Positions 1 to 9,188 of a stretch of DNA of 64,000 nucleotides are shown here, in pieces. The position numbers and the translations under genes are program-made. Each line of letters starts with the position of its first letter. Positions within the stretch are counted from its first letter, which is position 1. The notes below the pieces were generated by a model. It worked only from the letters and a program-made list of their open reading frames with translations. It had not been told where the DNA came from and did not search any database. This stretch comes from Liminaster sp964567855. Lineage in GTDB: Bacteria > Bacteroidota > Bacteroidia > Bacteroidales > UBA3663. The stretch is taken from the NCBI GenBank assembly GCA_964567855.1, contig CAZMOE010000004.1, positions 1 to 64,000 on the forward strand, given 5' to 3'.

Positions 1-310
1 ATCCCTCTCTCAGACAGAGAAATACGTATTTTTCCGACAACAACAATTTTATCAGGAACAAATCAAACTGCCGGCATATTTTATATTATCGGCCTTTCAT
101 CTTCGGCTTCCGGCCAATCATAGGAAACCGATTACGCACACCGGGTTCCGCCACTTTTCTTCCTTATATAATAAATAAATGAGAGGGTAACCGTTTTTCG
201 CTTCATTCCACTGAAATCCATTTCACCTGAGGGTTTTCGCCCCAAACGGGATCTTACAACTCCGTCAGAAGATATCGCCCGCCTGACCGAGGAAAAGGAC
301 TACCGGGAAA
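1..310. other. Left-edge region with no gene seen
   Basis: About 310 bases at the left edge, beyond the rpsU terminator. I see no open frame with a plausible start and no recognisable protein, RNA or repeat on either strand. It may contain the end of a gene whose body lies outside the window, but nothing visible supports that. Confidence 0.4.
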
Positions 311-352
311 AGATAAAAAAAGAAAAGGTGCCGCCGGAATCGGAGACACCTT
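311..352 (-). terminator. Rho-independent terminator of rpsU
   Basis: Read on the minus strand, an 8-bp stem (AAGGTGTC pairing with GGCACCTT, one G-U pair) encloses a one-base mismatch and a second CCG/CGG stem with an ATTC loop. A T-rich run (TTCTTTTTTT) follows. It sits about 40 nt after the rpsU stop codon, so the gene is probably a monocistron. Confidence 0.8.
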
Positions 353-393
353 ATTCACAAACAAAAATTATATGCGAATATATGAAACGCTGA

Positions 394-588
394 TTATTCG
401 GCATCTGCTTCGTGCATGTGCTGAACATAAATGGCCTTTTCCATTTTGATGCGCTTCAAGACTGAAGGCTTATCGAACTGCTGACGGGCGCGGAGTTCCT
501 TCACGACGCCGGTCTTCTCGAATTTGCGTTTGAATTTCTTCAACGACTTCTCGATATTTTCACCTTCCTTAACGGGTACAATAATCAT
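394..588 (-). CDS. rpsU: Small ribosomal subunit protein S21
   Basis: The 64-residue product is a very basic small protein that begins MIIVPVKEGENIEKSLKKFK, the usual start of bacterial S21 (bS21), and its length fits the Bacteroidota form. In other bacteria S21 lies on the 30S platform near the 3' end of 16S rRNA and helps initiation. Bacteroidota lack useful Shine-Dalgarno pairing, and bS21 is one of the proteins placed near the anti-SD in that phylum (known for the group, not visible here). The gene has its own promoter (-7 element at 700-707) and its own terminator (311-352). The leader between promoter and start is about 110 nt. Confidence 0.95.
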   Translation of the reverse strand: MIIVPVKEGENIEKSLKKFKRKFEKTGVVKELRARQQFDKPSVLKRIKMEKAIYVQHMHEADAE

Positions 589-699
589 CTTTCAGTACGG
601 GTCTTTTGTTAGTTTTTCCGAGTGCCGAATCCCCTGTCTTACACCTCCCTTTCTTTCGATTCCAGTCACTCTACGGCTCTCCACTACGGAAAGCGGGTG

Positions 700-731
700 C
701 AAATATAGAGTTTTAGACGAAACAGCGCAAA
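700..731 (-). promoter_or_regulatory. Bacteroides-type promoter for rpsU
   Basis: On the minus strand a TTTG at 728-731 lies 20 nt before TATATTTG at 700-707, matching the -33/-7 consensus TTTG-N19/20-TAnnTTTG of Bacteroidota housekeeping promoters. Transcription would start near 693-695, giving a leader of about 105 nt before rpsU. Confidence 0.8.
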
Positions 732-734
732 TTT

Positions 735-1137
735 TTGGCACTTTTTCTTAAAAATAGCATTAAAGACACCCTCTTTATTCCCGAAATTGAAAGAAAAATA
801 ATTAACTTTGCCGTAATCTGCGGTTACTTAGCGAACGACATCGGTCCCCACGCACTTGCAGGCGGCCGCCGCCGGACGGGAACGGGCCCGAAGATACAAA
901 ACAACGGCTACGGCAGACAGGCCACCGGCTACCAGGCCGTAAGAAGCGGTTCCAGAAATGCCGGAGCCACCAGACAGAGAATGCCCGGCGGCCACGCCGC
1001 CCCGGGAACGACTGAAAACACCGGGTTCACCGCCCGCACAATCCGGCCAAGCACCCCAAAGAGACCGTAAGGCGGGCGCCGTAGCGCAGATTGCGACAAA
1101 GAAGTTTCATCATGCTCAAAAAATACAGATAAAAACT
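735..1137. other. GC-rich intergenic leader before pepP, content unassigned
   Basis: A plus-strand -7-like element, TAACTTTG at 803-810, stands in an AT-rich stretch and is followed by about 320 nt of strikingly GC-rich sequence before the ATG at 1138. I looked for RNase P RNA, tmRNA and SRP RNA signatures and found none. On the minus strand a 28-codon frame beginning MMKLLCRNLRYGARL is followed in another frame by a hydrophobic stretch, but no single intact gene can be drawn. It may be an untranslated leader or a decayed small membrane-protein gene. Confidence 0.4.
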
Positions 1138-3063
1138 ATGAAAATCGCCTCTTATACGCGTATCAAAAAACTGCGGGAACTGATGTCGGCCGCCGGCATC
1201 GATGCCTGCATCATCCCGAATACCGATCCCCATCAAAGCGAATACATCCCGGAGCACTGGAAATGTATCGAATGGCTTACCGGCTTCACCGGTGAAGCGG
1301 CAACCGTAATCGTCACTGCCACCGGAGCCGGCCTCTGGACCGACTCCAGGTTCTTCATCCAAGGCGAACAGCAGCTGAAAGGATCTCCGTTCGAACTGAT
1401 GAAACAAGGATTGCCGGGCACCCCGTCGATGGCAGATTTCATACAGAAACAACGTTCCGAAATGCAGAAGACCGCAGCCGACGCGACTCCGGCCGATGCG
1501 GCGCCCCGCTTCATCATCGGATTCGACGGGCGTGTGTTTTCACAGGCCGGGCTGGAGCGCCTGCGACATGATCTTATACCCCATGAGGGCAAAGAGAGCG
1601 ACGCCTATACCTTCATCGCCGATTTCCGCCCTCTCGACCGGCTTTGGGAGAAACGGCCCTCCCTGCCCTGCGGGAAAGCGGAACTTTATCCCGAAACATA
1701 TTCCGGCGAAAAAAGGGAAATCCGTCTGCAACGCATCGTCGACGCTATCCGGCCGGCAGCAGACAGCCTGCTGCTCTCCAGCCTGGATGACATTGCCTGG
1801 GCGTTCAATCTACGCGGTTCCGATATACACTGCACCCCGGTCGTGACGGCCTACGCTATGCTGACAAGCAGCGGCAACCGGCTCTTTATCCGCCCCGCAC
1901 AGCTGACCGAAGAGGTCGGAATCGAGCTGCAACGTCTTGGCATCGGAGTTTCTCCCTACGAAGAGATCACGGCGGCCTTGGAATCGCTGCCGAAAACAAC
2001 CCGTATCATCGCCCCTCCGGCCGATACCAACGTGCTCCATACGCAAGCCATCGGGCGCAGCAAGGCACATATCATCCGGGAAGGCAACCCCATCCCGCTG
2101 ATGCGCGCCGTCAAAAACCCGACTGAAATCGCCGGATACCGTAACGCCATGCTGAAAGACGGTATCGCCCTGACCCGTTTTTTCTACTGGCTTGACAAAC
2201 ATCTGGAATCCGACGGAGAGCTGGCCATGGGCAACGGCTCACTCTTCATCGATAACGAAGTGACGGAACTGGACTGCGTGGCCCGGCTGGCCGACTTCCG
2301 CAAAGAGCAGCCCCTTTACCGGGAAGAGAGTTTCGATGCCATTGTCGCCTGGCGCGACCATGCGGCACTGCCACATTACGCGCCTACGGCCGAAAGCTCC
2401 GTTCCCATCTCGGGAAACGGCCTGCTGCTGATCGATACCGGAGGGCAATATCTGGACGGAACCACGGATATCACCAGAACCCTGGCCATCGGACAGGTCA
2501 GTGAAGCCATGAAGCGCGACTATACCCTGGTACTGAAAGGACATATCCGCCTGGCAACGGCCTGTTTCCCAGCCGGCACACGCGGCGACCAGCTGGACGC
2601 CCTGGCACGGCTGGACCTCTGGCGCGACGGCAAAACCTACCGGCACGGTACCAGCCACGGAGTGGGGCACTATCTGGGGGTACACGAAGGCCCTGAAAGC
2701 ATCAGAATGGAGCATAACCCTCAGCCCCTCCTGCCCGGCATGGTCTTCAGTAACGAACCGGCAGTATATCTGACCGGCCGTTACGGCATACGACATGAAA
2801 ACTGCGTACTGGTGCGCCCCCTCGATCCGGATACGGATTGCCCGGACAGCACACCCTGCGTCCGGGAAGAGATGGGAGAGTTCTTCCGACTCGAGACCCT
2901 CACACTTTGCCATATCGACACCCGGGCCATACTGCCCGGCCTTCTGAACGAAGAGGAAAAAAGGTGGCTCAACGACTACAACCGACGGGTTTACGACACC
3001 CTTGCACCCCATCTTACACCGGAAGAAGCGGAATGGCTGCGCAGCAAAACCCAGGCTTTGTAA
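1138..3063 (+). CDS. Aminopeptidase P (M24B family, long form)
   Basis: The 641-residue product matches the long, three-domain Xaa-Pro aminopeptidases: an N-terminal creatinase-like domain (about 1-130), a second creatinase-like domain (about 150-310), the pita-bread M24 catalytic domain (about 320-560) and a C-terminal M24_C cap. The dinuclear metal ligands can be placed at D433 and D444 (LLIDTGG, TTDITRT), H511 (SHGVGHYLG), E540 (FSNEPAVY) and E554 (GIRHENC). The enzyme removes an N-terminal residue preceding proline. No signal peptide is seen, so it is probably cytoplasmic. The frame stays open 60 codons upstream, but that part is proline/arginine-rich and GC-heavy, so ATG 1138 (MKIASYTRIKKLREL) is preferred. 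A second, shorter M24 enzyme lies at 33694-35088. Confidence 0.93.
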   Translation: MKIASYTRIKKLRELMSAAGIDACIIPNTDPHQSEYIPEHWKCIEWLTGFTGEAATVIVTATGAGLWTDSRFFIQGEQQLKGSPFELMKQGLPGTPSMADFIQKQRSEMQKTAADATPADAAPRFIIGFDGRVFSQAGLERLRHDLIPHEGKESDAYTFIADFRPLDRLWEKRPSLPCGKAELYPETYSGEKREIRLQRIVDAIRPAADSLLLSSLDDIAWAFNLRGSDIHCTPVVTAYAMLTSSGNRLFIRPAQLTEEVGIELQRLGIGVSPYEEITAALESLPKTTRIIAPPADTNVLHTQAIGRSKAHIIREGNPIPLMRAVKNPTEIAGYRNAMLKDGIALTRFFYWLDKHLESDGELAMGNGSLFIDNEVTELDCVARLADFRKEQPLYREESFDAIVAWRDHAALPHYAPTAESSVPISGNGLLLIDTGGQYLDGTTDITRTLAIGQVSEAMKRDYTLVLKGHIRLATACFPAGTRGDQLDALARLDLWRDGKTYRHGTSHGVGHYLGVHEGPESIRMEHNPQPLLPGMVFSNEPAVYLTGRYGIRHENCVLVRPLDPDTDCPDSTPCVREEMGEFFRLETLTLCHIDTRAILPGLLNEEEKRWLNDYNRRVYDTLAPHLTPEEAEWLRSKTQAL

Positions 3064-3110
3064 AATAAAACCGTAATTTTACCGACTAACGTATTCCGAC
3101 AACAGATTGT

Positions 3111-3702
3111 ATGATCACCCTTCTCGCCGATACCCTCTGCGTGGCCGCGCCACTGCTTCCGCTGCTTCATTTCGAGGCAACGGAAATCCGGCTCGATACC
3201 CTGCATGAGGACGATGAGGCTGTCATGATACAATTTCCGTTNNNNNNNNNNNNNNNNNNNNNNNNNNNNNNNNNNNNNNNNNNNNNNNNNNNNNNNNNNN
3301 NNNNNNNNNNNNNNNNNNNNNNNNNNNNNNNNNNNNNNNNNGTTCTATCATTACCCGATTCGGCGCGATCCGTTGCGGCTGATGCAGGAACGGCTATCCA
3401 TGACCCCCTCCCGCGGCCGCGCGACACTCCTGCTGGCCAACATTCACCCGACCGACACGCTGCTTGTCTATACAGACAGGTTGCCGGAAGGCGTCACCGC
3501 ACCCACGGAGGCGGCTCCGGTCAGAATCGCTCCCGGTTCTGCCGGAAGCATGGTATTCTCGCTGACCGAAACCGCAGATTCCACCTCTTTGCCGCAAGTC
3601 AGAACAGCCATATTGCGCTGGCGGCCCATATCGCAGGAAGCGGAACAACGATGTTCTGCGGACAACAGCCTGCCGATAGAACTCCTCATTACCTCCCGCT
3701 GA
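3111..3702 (+). CDS. DUF1573 family protein, split by an assembly gap
   Basis: The left part starts at ATG 3111 and reads into the gap with a DUF1573-like core (HFEATEIRLDTLHEDDEAVM). After the gap, a different frame reads YHYPIRRDPLRLMQ and continues to a stop at 3700-3702. The two parts fit one secreted or periplasmic protein of the DUF1573 type (an Ig-like fold common in Bacteroidota), with a short hydrophobic N-terminus. The frame change across the gap only means the 100 N are a placeholder of unknown true length. A bidirectional terminator at 3791-3819 follows. Function is unknown. Confidence 0.7.
3242..3341. other. Assembly gap (100 N)
   Basis: Exactly 100 undetermined bases, the usual placeholder for a scaffold gap of unknown length. 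It interrupts the DUF1573 gene. Confidence 0.99.
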
Positions 3703-3790
3703 GCGGCAGACCGGCAGGAACATCCCGGCCGGCGGCCTCCGGCACCTCACGCCGGCAAAGGCCGCAGACCATCGACAACGATAACAAAAA

Positions 3791-3826
3791 CGTGGCTTCC
3801 GCACGATGCGGAAGCCACGTTTTTTA
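3791..3826. terminator. Bidirectional terminator
   Basis: A perfect 13-bp inverted repeat (CGTGGCTTCCGCA / TGCGGAAGCCACG, loop CGA) at 3791-3819 is flanked by TTTTTT on the plus side and by AAAAA before it, which gives a T run on the minus strand. It lies between the converging ends of the DUF1573 gene and the GLUG-repeat gene and can serve both. Confidence 0.9.
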
Positions 3827-3842
3827 TCGGAGAATGGAGCGG

Positions 3843-6800
3843 TCAGAGACCGAGCACTTTCTTACCGCCCTGCAAGTAGAGACGGCCCTTCTCCATATTC
3901 CGCGCATCGATACTGCGGCCGTAGAGATCATAAACAGACACATTCTTCTGTCCGGTTTCCCCCTGGCGGATCGTCTCGATACCGCTGATCGAGGTAATTG
4001 TAAACTGGAAAGTCTTCGTGTAAGCGGTACCATCCATAGAAACAATAAGAGAGGCATCGCCCAACCGGGTCGGGAAGGCATAACCGTCTTCGCTGACAGT
4101 AAAGCCCTCGCCCTCCCAGATAACGACATCGGACAGGCCGAGACGAATAGGCTTCGTCACCGACTCTTCGGTATCGTCTCCGCTCAAAAGATAGGTCGCG
4201 CAGGAGACCGCCGCACTCTGCTGAGCAAGTATGGCGAAGGCGTTGGTTTCAGACTCATCGAGAGCAAAAGCCTTAAGCTGCGGATAGGCGGCCTCGGCCG
4301 TGCAGTCGAACTTGTCGCCCAAAGAAGAGGCCATATCGGCCGAGGTCAAACGGGCACGGGGCACGCCATTATACCATTTGTCCAGCTCATAAGGCCAGAT
4401 TATGGCATCGGTATCATAATAAATATCCGTGAAGTCGGAACCATAGAAGTGCGTGCTACCGATGGCATTGCCGGCATACGTATTGTCGTCGAAGTTGGAA
4501 ACGACGCCGCCGTTCCAGCAGCGATGTCCGGAAGCTTCCTCTCCCGGCATACCGATCAGGCCGCCGACATCTTTCTTGGAAGCGACAAATCCGACATTGT
4601 AGCAGTCGTTGATCTGGGCGTTACCGTAACCCACCAGACCGCCGGCGGCAGTATAGAAATATTCCGGATAATCTTCGTTGTCTTCATCGATTTCACGGAA
4701 GACCTCCACGTGTCCGCCGTTCCAGCACTGATCCAGCCTGATGCAGGCATCGTCCGTATTACCGATGATACCGCCGGCATGCCAGCCCCATTTGGAAATC
4801 TCGCCCAAGAGAACGTCGCCCGTATTCCAGCAACGGAGGAAAGAGGTGAGCGGACTGGTCGCATAACCGGCGACACCGCCGCCGAAGACATTGCCGATGA
4901 TGATGGTACCCATGTTCCAGCAATCTACAAATTCGGCCTCGGCAAGGGCACTGATACCACCGGCATAATTGAACTTGGCATGAATAGTCCCGACATTACC
5001 GCAGCGAACGAAACGGACCGGAATCGTACTGGTCGTCATAGAACAGATACCGGCAGCATAGCCTGAAATCAGGTTCTCGGAATGAGTCGTGATCGGACCG
5101 TAGTTTATACAATCCTCGAACACAGCACCGTTCAAGGCATTACATACGAAACCGGCAGCATAATCATCGCCGCTCTCGATCTCACCGTAGTTGGCACAAT
5201 CTTTCATAACACCGCAGAAACGGGGAACGAAACCGGCAATGTTGCTGACAAAACTGCGTCCCTCCTCATTGTTATAGACATGGCCATAGTTCTTTGTCCG
5301 AAGAATCTGAATGTCGCCGTCATCGGCCTCGGCAGCAATGCCGCCACAGAACTGTACACTATAAACCGAAGCTCTATTGATACAGTCAACGATCGAAGAA
5401 CCGGCCTTCATGATACCGACAAGACCGCCGGCCAGCCGTGAATGAGTCCGGACAGAGGTCGTTGCCGTCGTCATACAGTTTTCCAGAGTTCCATAAAGGA
5501 TACCGACGAGAGCGCCGATACTGCTGTAACCGGAAATCTGGGAATTGTTGACTCCGAGATTCTTGATTTTACCGGTAGCACCGACAACGCCGAAAAGCCC
5601 CTTGTTCATGTTTGCGGATTCACCCGTATTGCCGAGAGCCAGAGAGACGTTATTGAAGGTCTTTCCGTTACCATCGAAAGTTCCGAGGAACTGATTCTGA
5701 CCATTGCTGTAGGGAATGACATATTTTTTATTTTTAAAGTCAAGAAGACGTGTCAGCCTGATATGCTTGCCCTCGTAGCTTTCATTATATATATTAGTGA
5801 ACTCCGCAAAAGCGATGAACTCGTCAACAGAATTGATCAGATAGGGATCTTCTTCCGTTCCGCTGCCCTGCATGACAAGCGGGGGCATCGCACGAAGCGG
5901 CACAAGGGTTGTATGATTGCCATAGGTCAGCATCAGTGTGTCGTAGACGATAAAGGTGGAAAGTTCGGGCGCCTCAAGATAAGTGCCAGCCTCACCCGTC
6001 ACCAACTTAAAGTCATCACCGTTTAGCAGGACCCCGCTAACCTCCTTTCTCAACGGCGCCGTAGCGCTCTTTACATTCTGAGCATCCTCGCCATCGGCAA
6101 ATGAAATATAATTATAGGCCCAATCGGTACTGCAACCGGCAAAATTCTTCAGGATAGGATAGCGGCCCACCGATTGACTCCAATAGCGGGGATCGAGCTG
6201 CGCCACATTGCCGGAGGTCAGTTCGGCGGTAGAAAGGGCGGTCGTCCCAGCAAGATCTCCGTCCATCTGCGCACCGGTGGGACGCATCTGACCATCATAA
6301 ACCGTGGAGACGCTCCGATGCGTACCGCTGGATACATAACCATAGACGGCCCCGCAGGTTTTGGCGGAAGGACACAGCAATGCGCCGACGGTAAGGGTAG
6401 AATCTACCGTTGTGGGAAAGATAGCATCGAACACGCAGCCGATGATGCCGCCGACTTGCTCCAGACCGGACACCGTTCCGGTGTTCAGCGAATGCTTCAC
6501 CGTAGAACCGCAGCAGAAACCGGCAATACCGCCGACCTTATTGCGGGAGCCGACAACGGAAGCCCGATATTCGTCGTCCTGGAAAACATCGCCGGAATTC
6601 TGGCAACCGCGAACCTCCGTACGGAAAAGATAGCCGACGATACCGCCGATATAACAGTCGCCACCGATAACGGTACCGCCATTATAACAATCTTGAATAA
6701 GATGGCCCAGACCAGTCTGGCCGATAATACCGCCGATGTTGGAATCGGCACCGACGACAGAGGCGAAGTTTCGGCAATTGATGATCTTGGCATCGAGGGT

Positions 6801-8345
6801 AGTTTTGGACATACCGGCAACAGAGCCGACATAACGGTAACCGCTGAAGAAGCAGGAGGCGTCTATGACGAGGTTGGAAACCGATCCGCGTAGCTCGCCG
6901 ATAAGCCCGATATAGCTCTGGCTCGGATTTTCATCGTCCGTGTTCATATTAGGCAGCCCCGTCGTCGGATTATATTTAAGCCCGGCGATGGAAAGATTCA
7001 TCAGTTTATGACCGTCGCCATCCAGATGACCGTCGAAGTGTAATGCCGACTCGCGAATCATTCCTGTAGCAATTCCCTGGAACGAAGAGCCTGTGAAGTC
7101 GATGTCGCGGGTAATCTTGAAGTAAACCTGGTCGAAGAAATTGCCGCCTTCAACCAGGGAGGCCAGTTTTTCCATATCCGCCGCATCCTCCAGCAAATAC
7201 GGAGACGATTCCGTACCGGCACCTACCCAGCCGTAATCACTTGGGGCCGGATAGACAAGTTCCACCCCTGCATCCGGATAAAGTTCCAGCGAAGAGGAAA
7301 CAGCCAGCCATTCCAGACGCGGGCAACTCGTTTTAGTACCGCAACAAACGGCCCACGGATCGAAGGAAATGGAGGAAGTGGTGCCGGCACCGTAAATATT
7401 CCGGTATTCGCTAATATTGGAGAGCTTACCATCCTCTGTATAGATGGCGTAATACAGAGAAGCATAGCCGTAAAAGAAATTCAGGAAATAGAAAGGCTGG
7501 ACCGGAGCGACGGAAACAACTCCTTCCGGCCTCAGATCGGCGAATATGACCGCCTTGCCGGCGAAATTGGTCAAGGCGACACGAGACTCGTCGACATAAT
7601 CGACACGCGTACGATAGAGATGCTCTTTACCCGATATGTCGGTCACTTTCATGGAGGCGTTAGGACGAACCAGCTGCGTGAACTCCATGCAGAGACCGAT
7701 CGGATAATCCCAGATTTCGCCCAACTCGTCTTCTCCGAAATAGATAAGGCAAACCCAACGGTCAAGCACCAATTCGCCGGATTCCGTAATCATTCCCACG
7801 ACCGGGGCATAACTTGCCGTATCGCCGGAGAAAGTCAGATCATAAGGAATCTCGACCATGTTCCCCTCTTCATCCTCTTCGGTAACCAGGATAGACATAA
7901 AAAACTGCGGCTGGAAAACAACCATACCGGTAGCCCAGTCCACATGACCGCCGACAGTGACATGATATCCCTGAAGATTGGAAATCGTAATGGAGTCGGC
8001 TGCGGGAAACTCAACCATAACGCTATCGCCGGAAGCGTAATGGCCGACATAATCCGCCCACGCGCGCTGCAGATACATTCCGCTCATATTTTCGGGAGAT
8101 ATCCGGTCCAAAGCCGGCGCGGAATGTTTTCCCTGGTCCGGAGAAGCCAGGGCGGCCATGGTGGCGAACCCATTTTTCAAAGCGGCATCCGCTACCGGCC
8201 TGGCTACCTTGTCGCGATGAACAAACGTAAACGAAGAGGCTGCCGGCCGGACAGAAGCCTCCGTCTTGACAGATTGTGCCGCCGAAGAGAGCACAATACA
8301 GGCTAAAAGGGACATGAAGACCCAACGACATAAAGACATTTTCAT
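3843..8345 (-). CDS. Very large secreted GLUG-repeat surface protein
   Basis: The 1500-residue product starts at ATG 8345 with a signal peptide (MKMSLCRWVFMSLLACIVLSS, then AAQS). A further 34 codons are open upstream but run through poor leader sequence. Roughly residues 370-720 and 810-1390 contain many copies of a GLUG-like repeat: a GGIxG/GGLVG core followed by a Cys/Asn-rich strand such as DCYNVG, RCWNTG or NCMTTAT, each about 20-30 residues. In known GLUG proteins these build a long beta-helix. The C-terminus (SVYDLYGRSI...GRLYLQGGKKVL) resembles type IX secretion sorting modules. I infer a secreted or surface adhesin-like protein; ligand unknown. It has its own promoter (-7 at 8477-8484) and shares a terminator with DUF1573. 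Confidence 0.85.
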   Translation of the reverse strand: MKMSLCRWVFMSLLACIVLSSAAQSVKTEASVRPAASSFTFVHRDKVARPVADAALKNGFATMAALASPDQGKHSAPALDRISPENMSGMYLQRAWADYVGHYASGDSVMVEFPAADSITISNLQGYHVTVGGHVDWATGMVVFQPQFFMSILVTEEDEEGNMVEIPYDLTFSGDTASYAPVVGMITESGELVLDRWVCLIYFGEDELGEIWDYPIGLCMEFTQLVRPNASMKVTDISGKEHLYRTRVDYVDESRVALTNFAGKAVIFADLRPEGVVSVAPVQPFYFLNFFYGYASLYYAIYTEDGKLSNISEYRNIYGAGTTSSISFDPWAVCCGTKTSCPRLEWLAVSSSLELYPDAGVELVYPAPSDYGWVGAGTESSPYLLEDAADMEKLASLVEGGNFFDQVYFKITRDIDFTGSSFQGIATGMIRESALHFDGHLDGDGHKLMNLSIAGLKYNPTTGLPNMNTDDENPSQSYIGLIGELRGSVSNLVIDASCFFSGYRYVGSVAGMSKTTLDAKIINCRNFASVVGADSNIGGIIGQTGLGHLIQDCYNGGTVIGGDCYIGGIVGYLFRTEVRGCQNSGDVFQDDEYRASVVGSRNKVGGIAGFCCGSTVKHSLNTGTVSGLEQVGGIIGCVFDAIFPTTVDSTLTVGALLCPSAKTCGAVYGYVSSGTHRSVSTVYDGQMRPTGAQMDGDLAGTTALSTAELTSGNVAQLDPRYWSQSVGRYPILKNFAGCSTDWAYNYISFADGEDAQNVKSATAPLRKEVSGVLLNGDDFKLVTGEAGTYLEAPELSTFIVYDTLMLTYGNHTTLVPLRAMPPLVMQGSGTEEDPYLINSVDEFIAFAEFTNIYNESYEGKHIRLTRLLDFKNKKYVIPYSNGQNQFLGTFDGNGKTFNNVSLALGNTGESANMNKGLFGVVGATGKIKNLGVNNSQISGYSSIGALVGILYGTLENCMTTATTSVRTHSRLAGGLVGIMKAGSSIVDCINRASVYSVQFCGGIAAEADDGDIQILRTKNYGHVYNNEEGRSFVSNIAGFVPRFCGVMKDCANYGEIESGDDYAAGFVCNALNGAVFEDCINYGPITTHSENLISGYAAGICSMTTSTIPVRFVRCGNVGTIHAKFNYAGGISALAEAEFVDCWNMGTIIIGNVFGGGVAGYATSPLTSFLRCWNTGDVLLGEISKWGWHAGGIIGNTDDACIRLDQCWNGGHVEVFREIDEDNEDYPEYFYTAAGGLVGYGNAQINDCYNVGFVASKKDVGGLIGMPGEEASGHRCWNGGVVSNFDDNTYAGNAIGSTHFYGSDFTDIYYDTDAIIWPYELDKWYNGVPRARLTSADMASSLGDKFDCTAEAAYPQLKAFALDESETNAFAILAQQSAAVSCATYLLSGDDTEESVTKPIRLGLSDVVIWEGEGFTVSEDGYAFPTRLGDASLIVSMDGTAYTKTFQFTITSISGIETIRQGETGQKNVSVYDLYGRSIDARNMEKGRLYLQGGKKVLGL

Positions 8346-8476
8346 AAAAGAAAAACTATAATTATATATAAATGAATAAATATGCCTGGACGTTAATCTG
8401 AATAATCTTTCAAAATATCGGATTTTACCTCCATGAGATACCTGCAAAAATCAGATCTGATTTTTGCATACGGAGA

Positions 8477-8507
8477 CAAAGGTACCCGTTTTCCTCCGAA
8501 GAAGCAA
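8477..8507 (-). promoter_or_regulatory. Promoter of the GLUG-repeat gene
   Basis: On the minus strand TACCTTTG (8477-8484) lies 20 nt downstream of a TTG (8505-8507). This predicts a leader of roughly 125 nt before the ATG at 8345. Confidence 0.65.
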
Positions 8508-8904
8508 CTCTCCTATTGAAATAAGCCGCCAATCCGCACTTTTTTAACCGAAAAAAACTAAAAAGGGATTGAAATGTATATTTTTAAATAAATAATATAT
8601 CATATATTCCAACTCCGGACTTCAGCGAAACCGGTTGAAAAACGCCGTAAATTCAAACCGGAAATTTTGTATAAAATAACTGTTTCGAAGATGTTTCCGC
8701 CGGCGTCCGTTTACAATAACCCGAGTTACGGCCATGCCTGTTTTCTTCATTTTATCCATCGCTCTGCCCGAAAGAAATAAGGCCGAAGTTCACCGGAGCC
8801 GATCCTTTTTCATACATAAATGTCCGTTTTTGACAATTATAGCTACCAACTCAATACAAAATACAGCTCTAAAAAAGAGAAACCGGCAAAATGAATACAA
8901 TCGG

Positions 8905-9010
8905 TTGCATGAATTTATCAAAAACTCTTATCTTTGCATTGTGTTTTTCATGGTATTAGATTTAAGGTAATGAAAATGAGCCGTCGGGATGACGGCTCAT
9001 TTTCTTTTTC
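8905..9010 (+). ncRNA. Candidate small RNA with promoter and terminator
   Basis: A promoter (TTG 8905-8907, TATCTTTG 8929-8936) would start transcription near 8943. The transcript can form TTTTCAT/ATGAAAA (8944-8950 with 8970-8976) and ends in a strong hairpin whose 10-bp stem ATGAGCCGTC/GACGGCTCAT is followed by TTTTCTTTTTC at about 9000-9010. There is no open frame of useful length, so a 65-70 nt independent RNA is the simplest reading. I recall similar TATTAGATTTAAGGT sequences in other Bacteroides genomes but cannot verify this. It could instead be an attenuated leader. Confidence 0.5.
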
Positions 9011-9188
9011 ACCGTCTCCCCACAGCAATAGAACCGCTATAAACATCCGGCAACATATCCTGACACCGGCCATGCCCCCGAAACGGGGCCGGCCGCTCCC
9101 GCAACCTCAGGAAAACGTCGCTCCGAAACCGTATCCGCCTCTTATTCCCTATGAGATTCCGCCGGCACACAAGGAAGGGACTCACAAG

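Noticed and set aside
735..1137. Structured housekeeping RNA (RNase P, tmRNA, SRP) before pepP
   Set aside because: The diagnostic conserved segments of these RNAs are absent on both strands.
3111..5066. Long plus-strand open frame running through the gap and over the 3' half of the GLUG gene
   Set aside because: It only arises from joining frames across the N run; beyond 3702 it is antisense to the GLUG-repeat gene and its translation has no family features.
6174..6893. Plus-strand open frames within the GLUG gene
   Set aside because: The repeat structure of the minus-strand gene produces Thr/Asp/Gly-rich antisense frames (also at 5442-6026 and 7620-8306). None has a start context or a family match.
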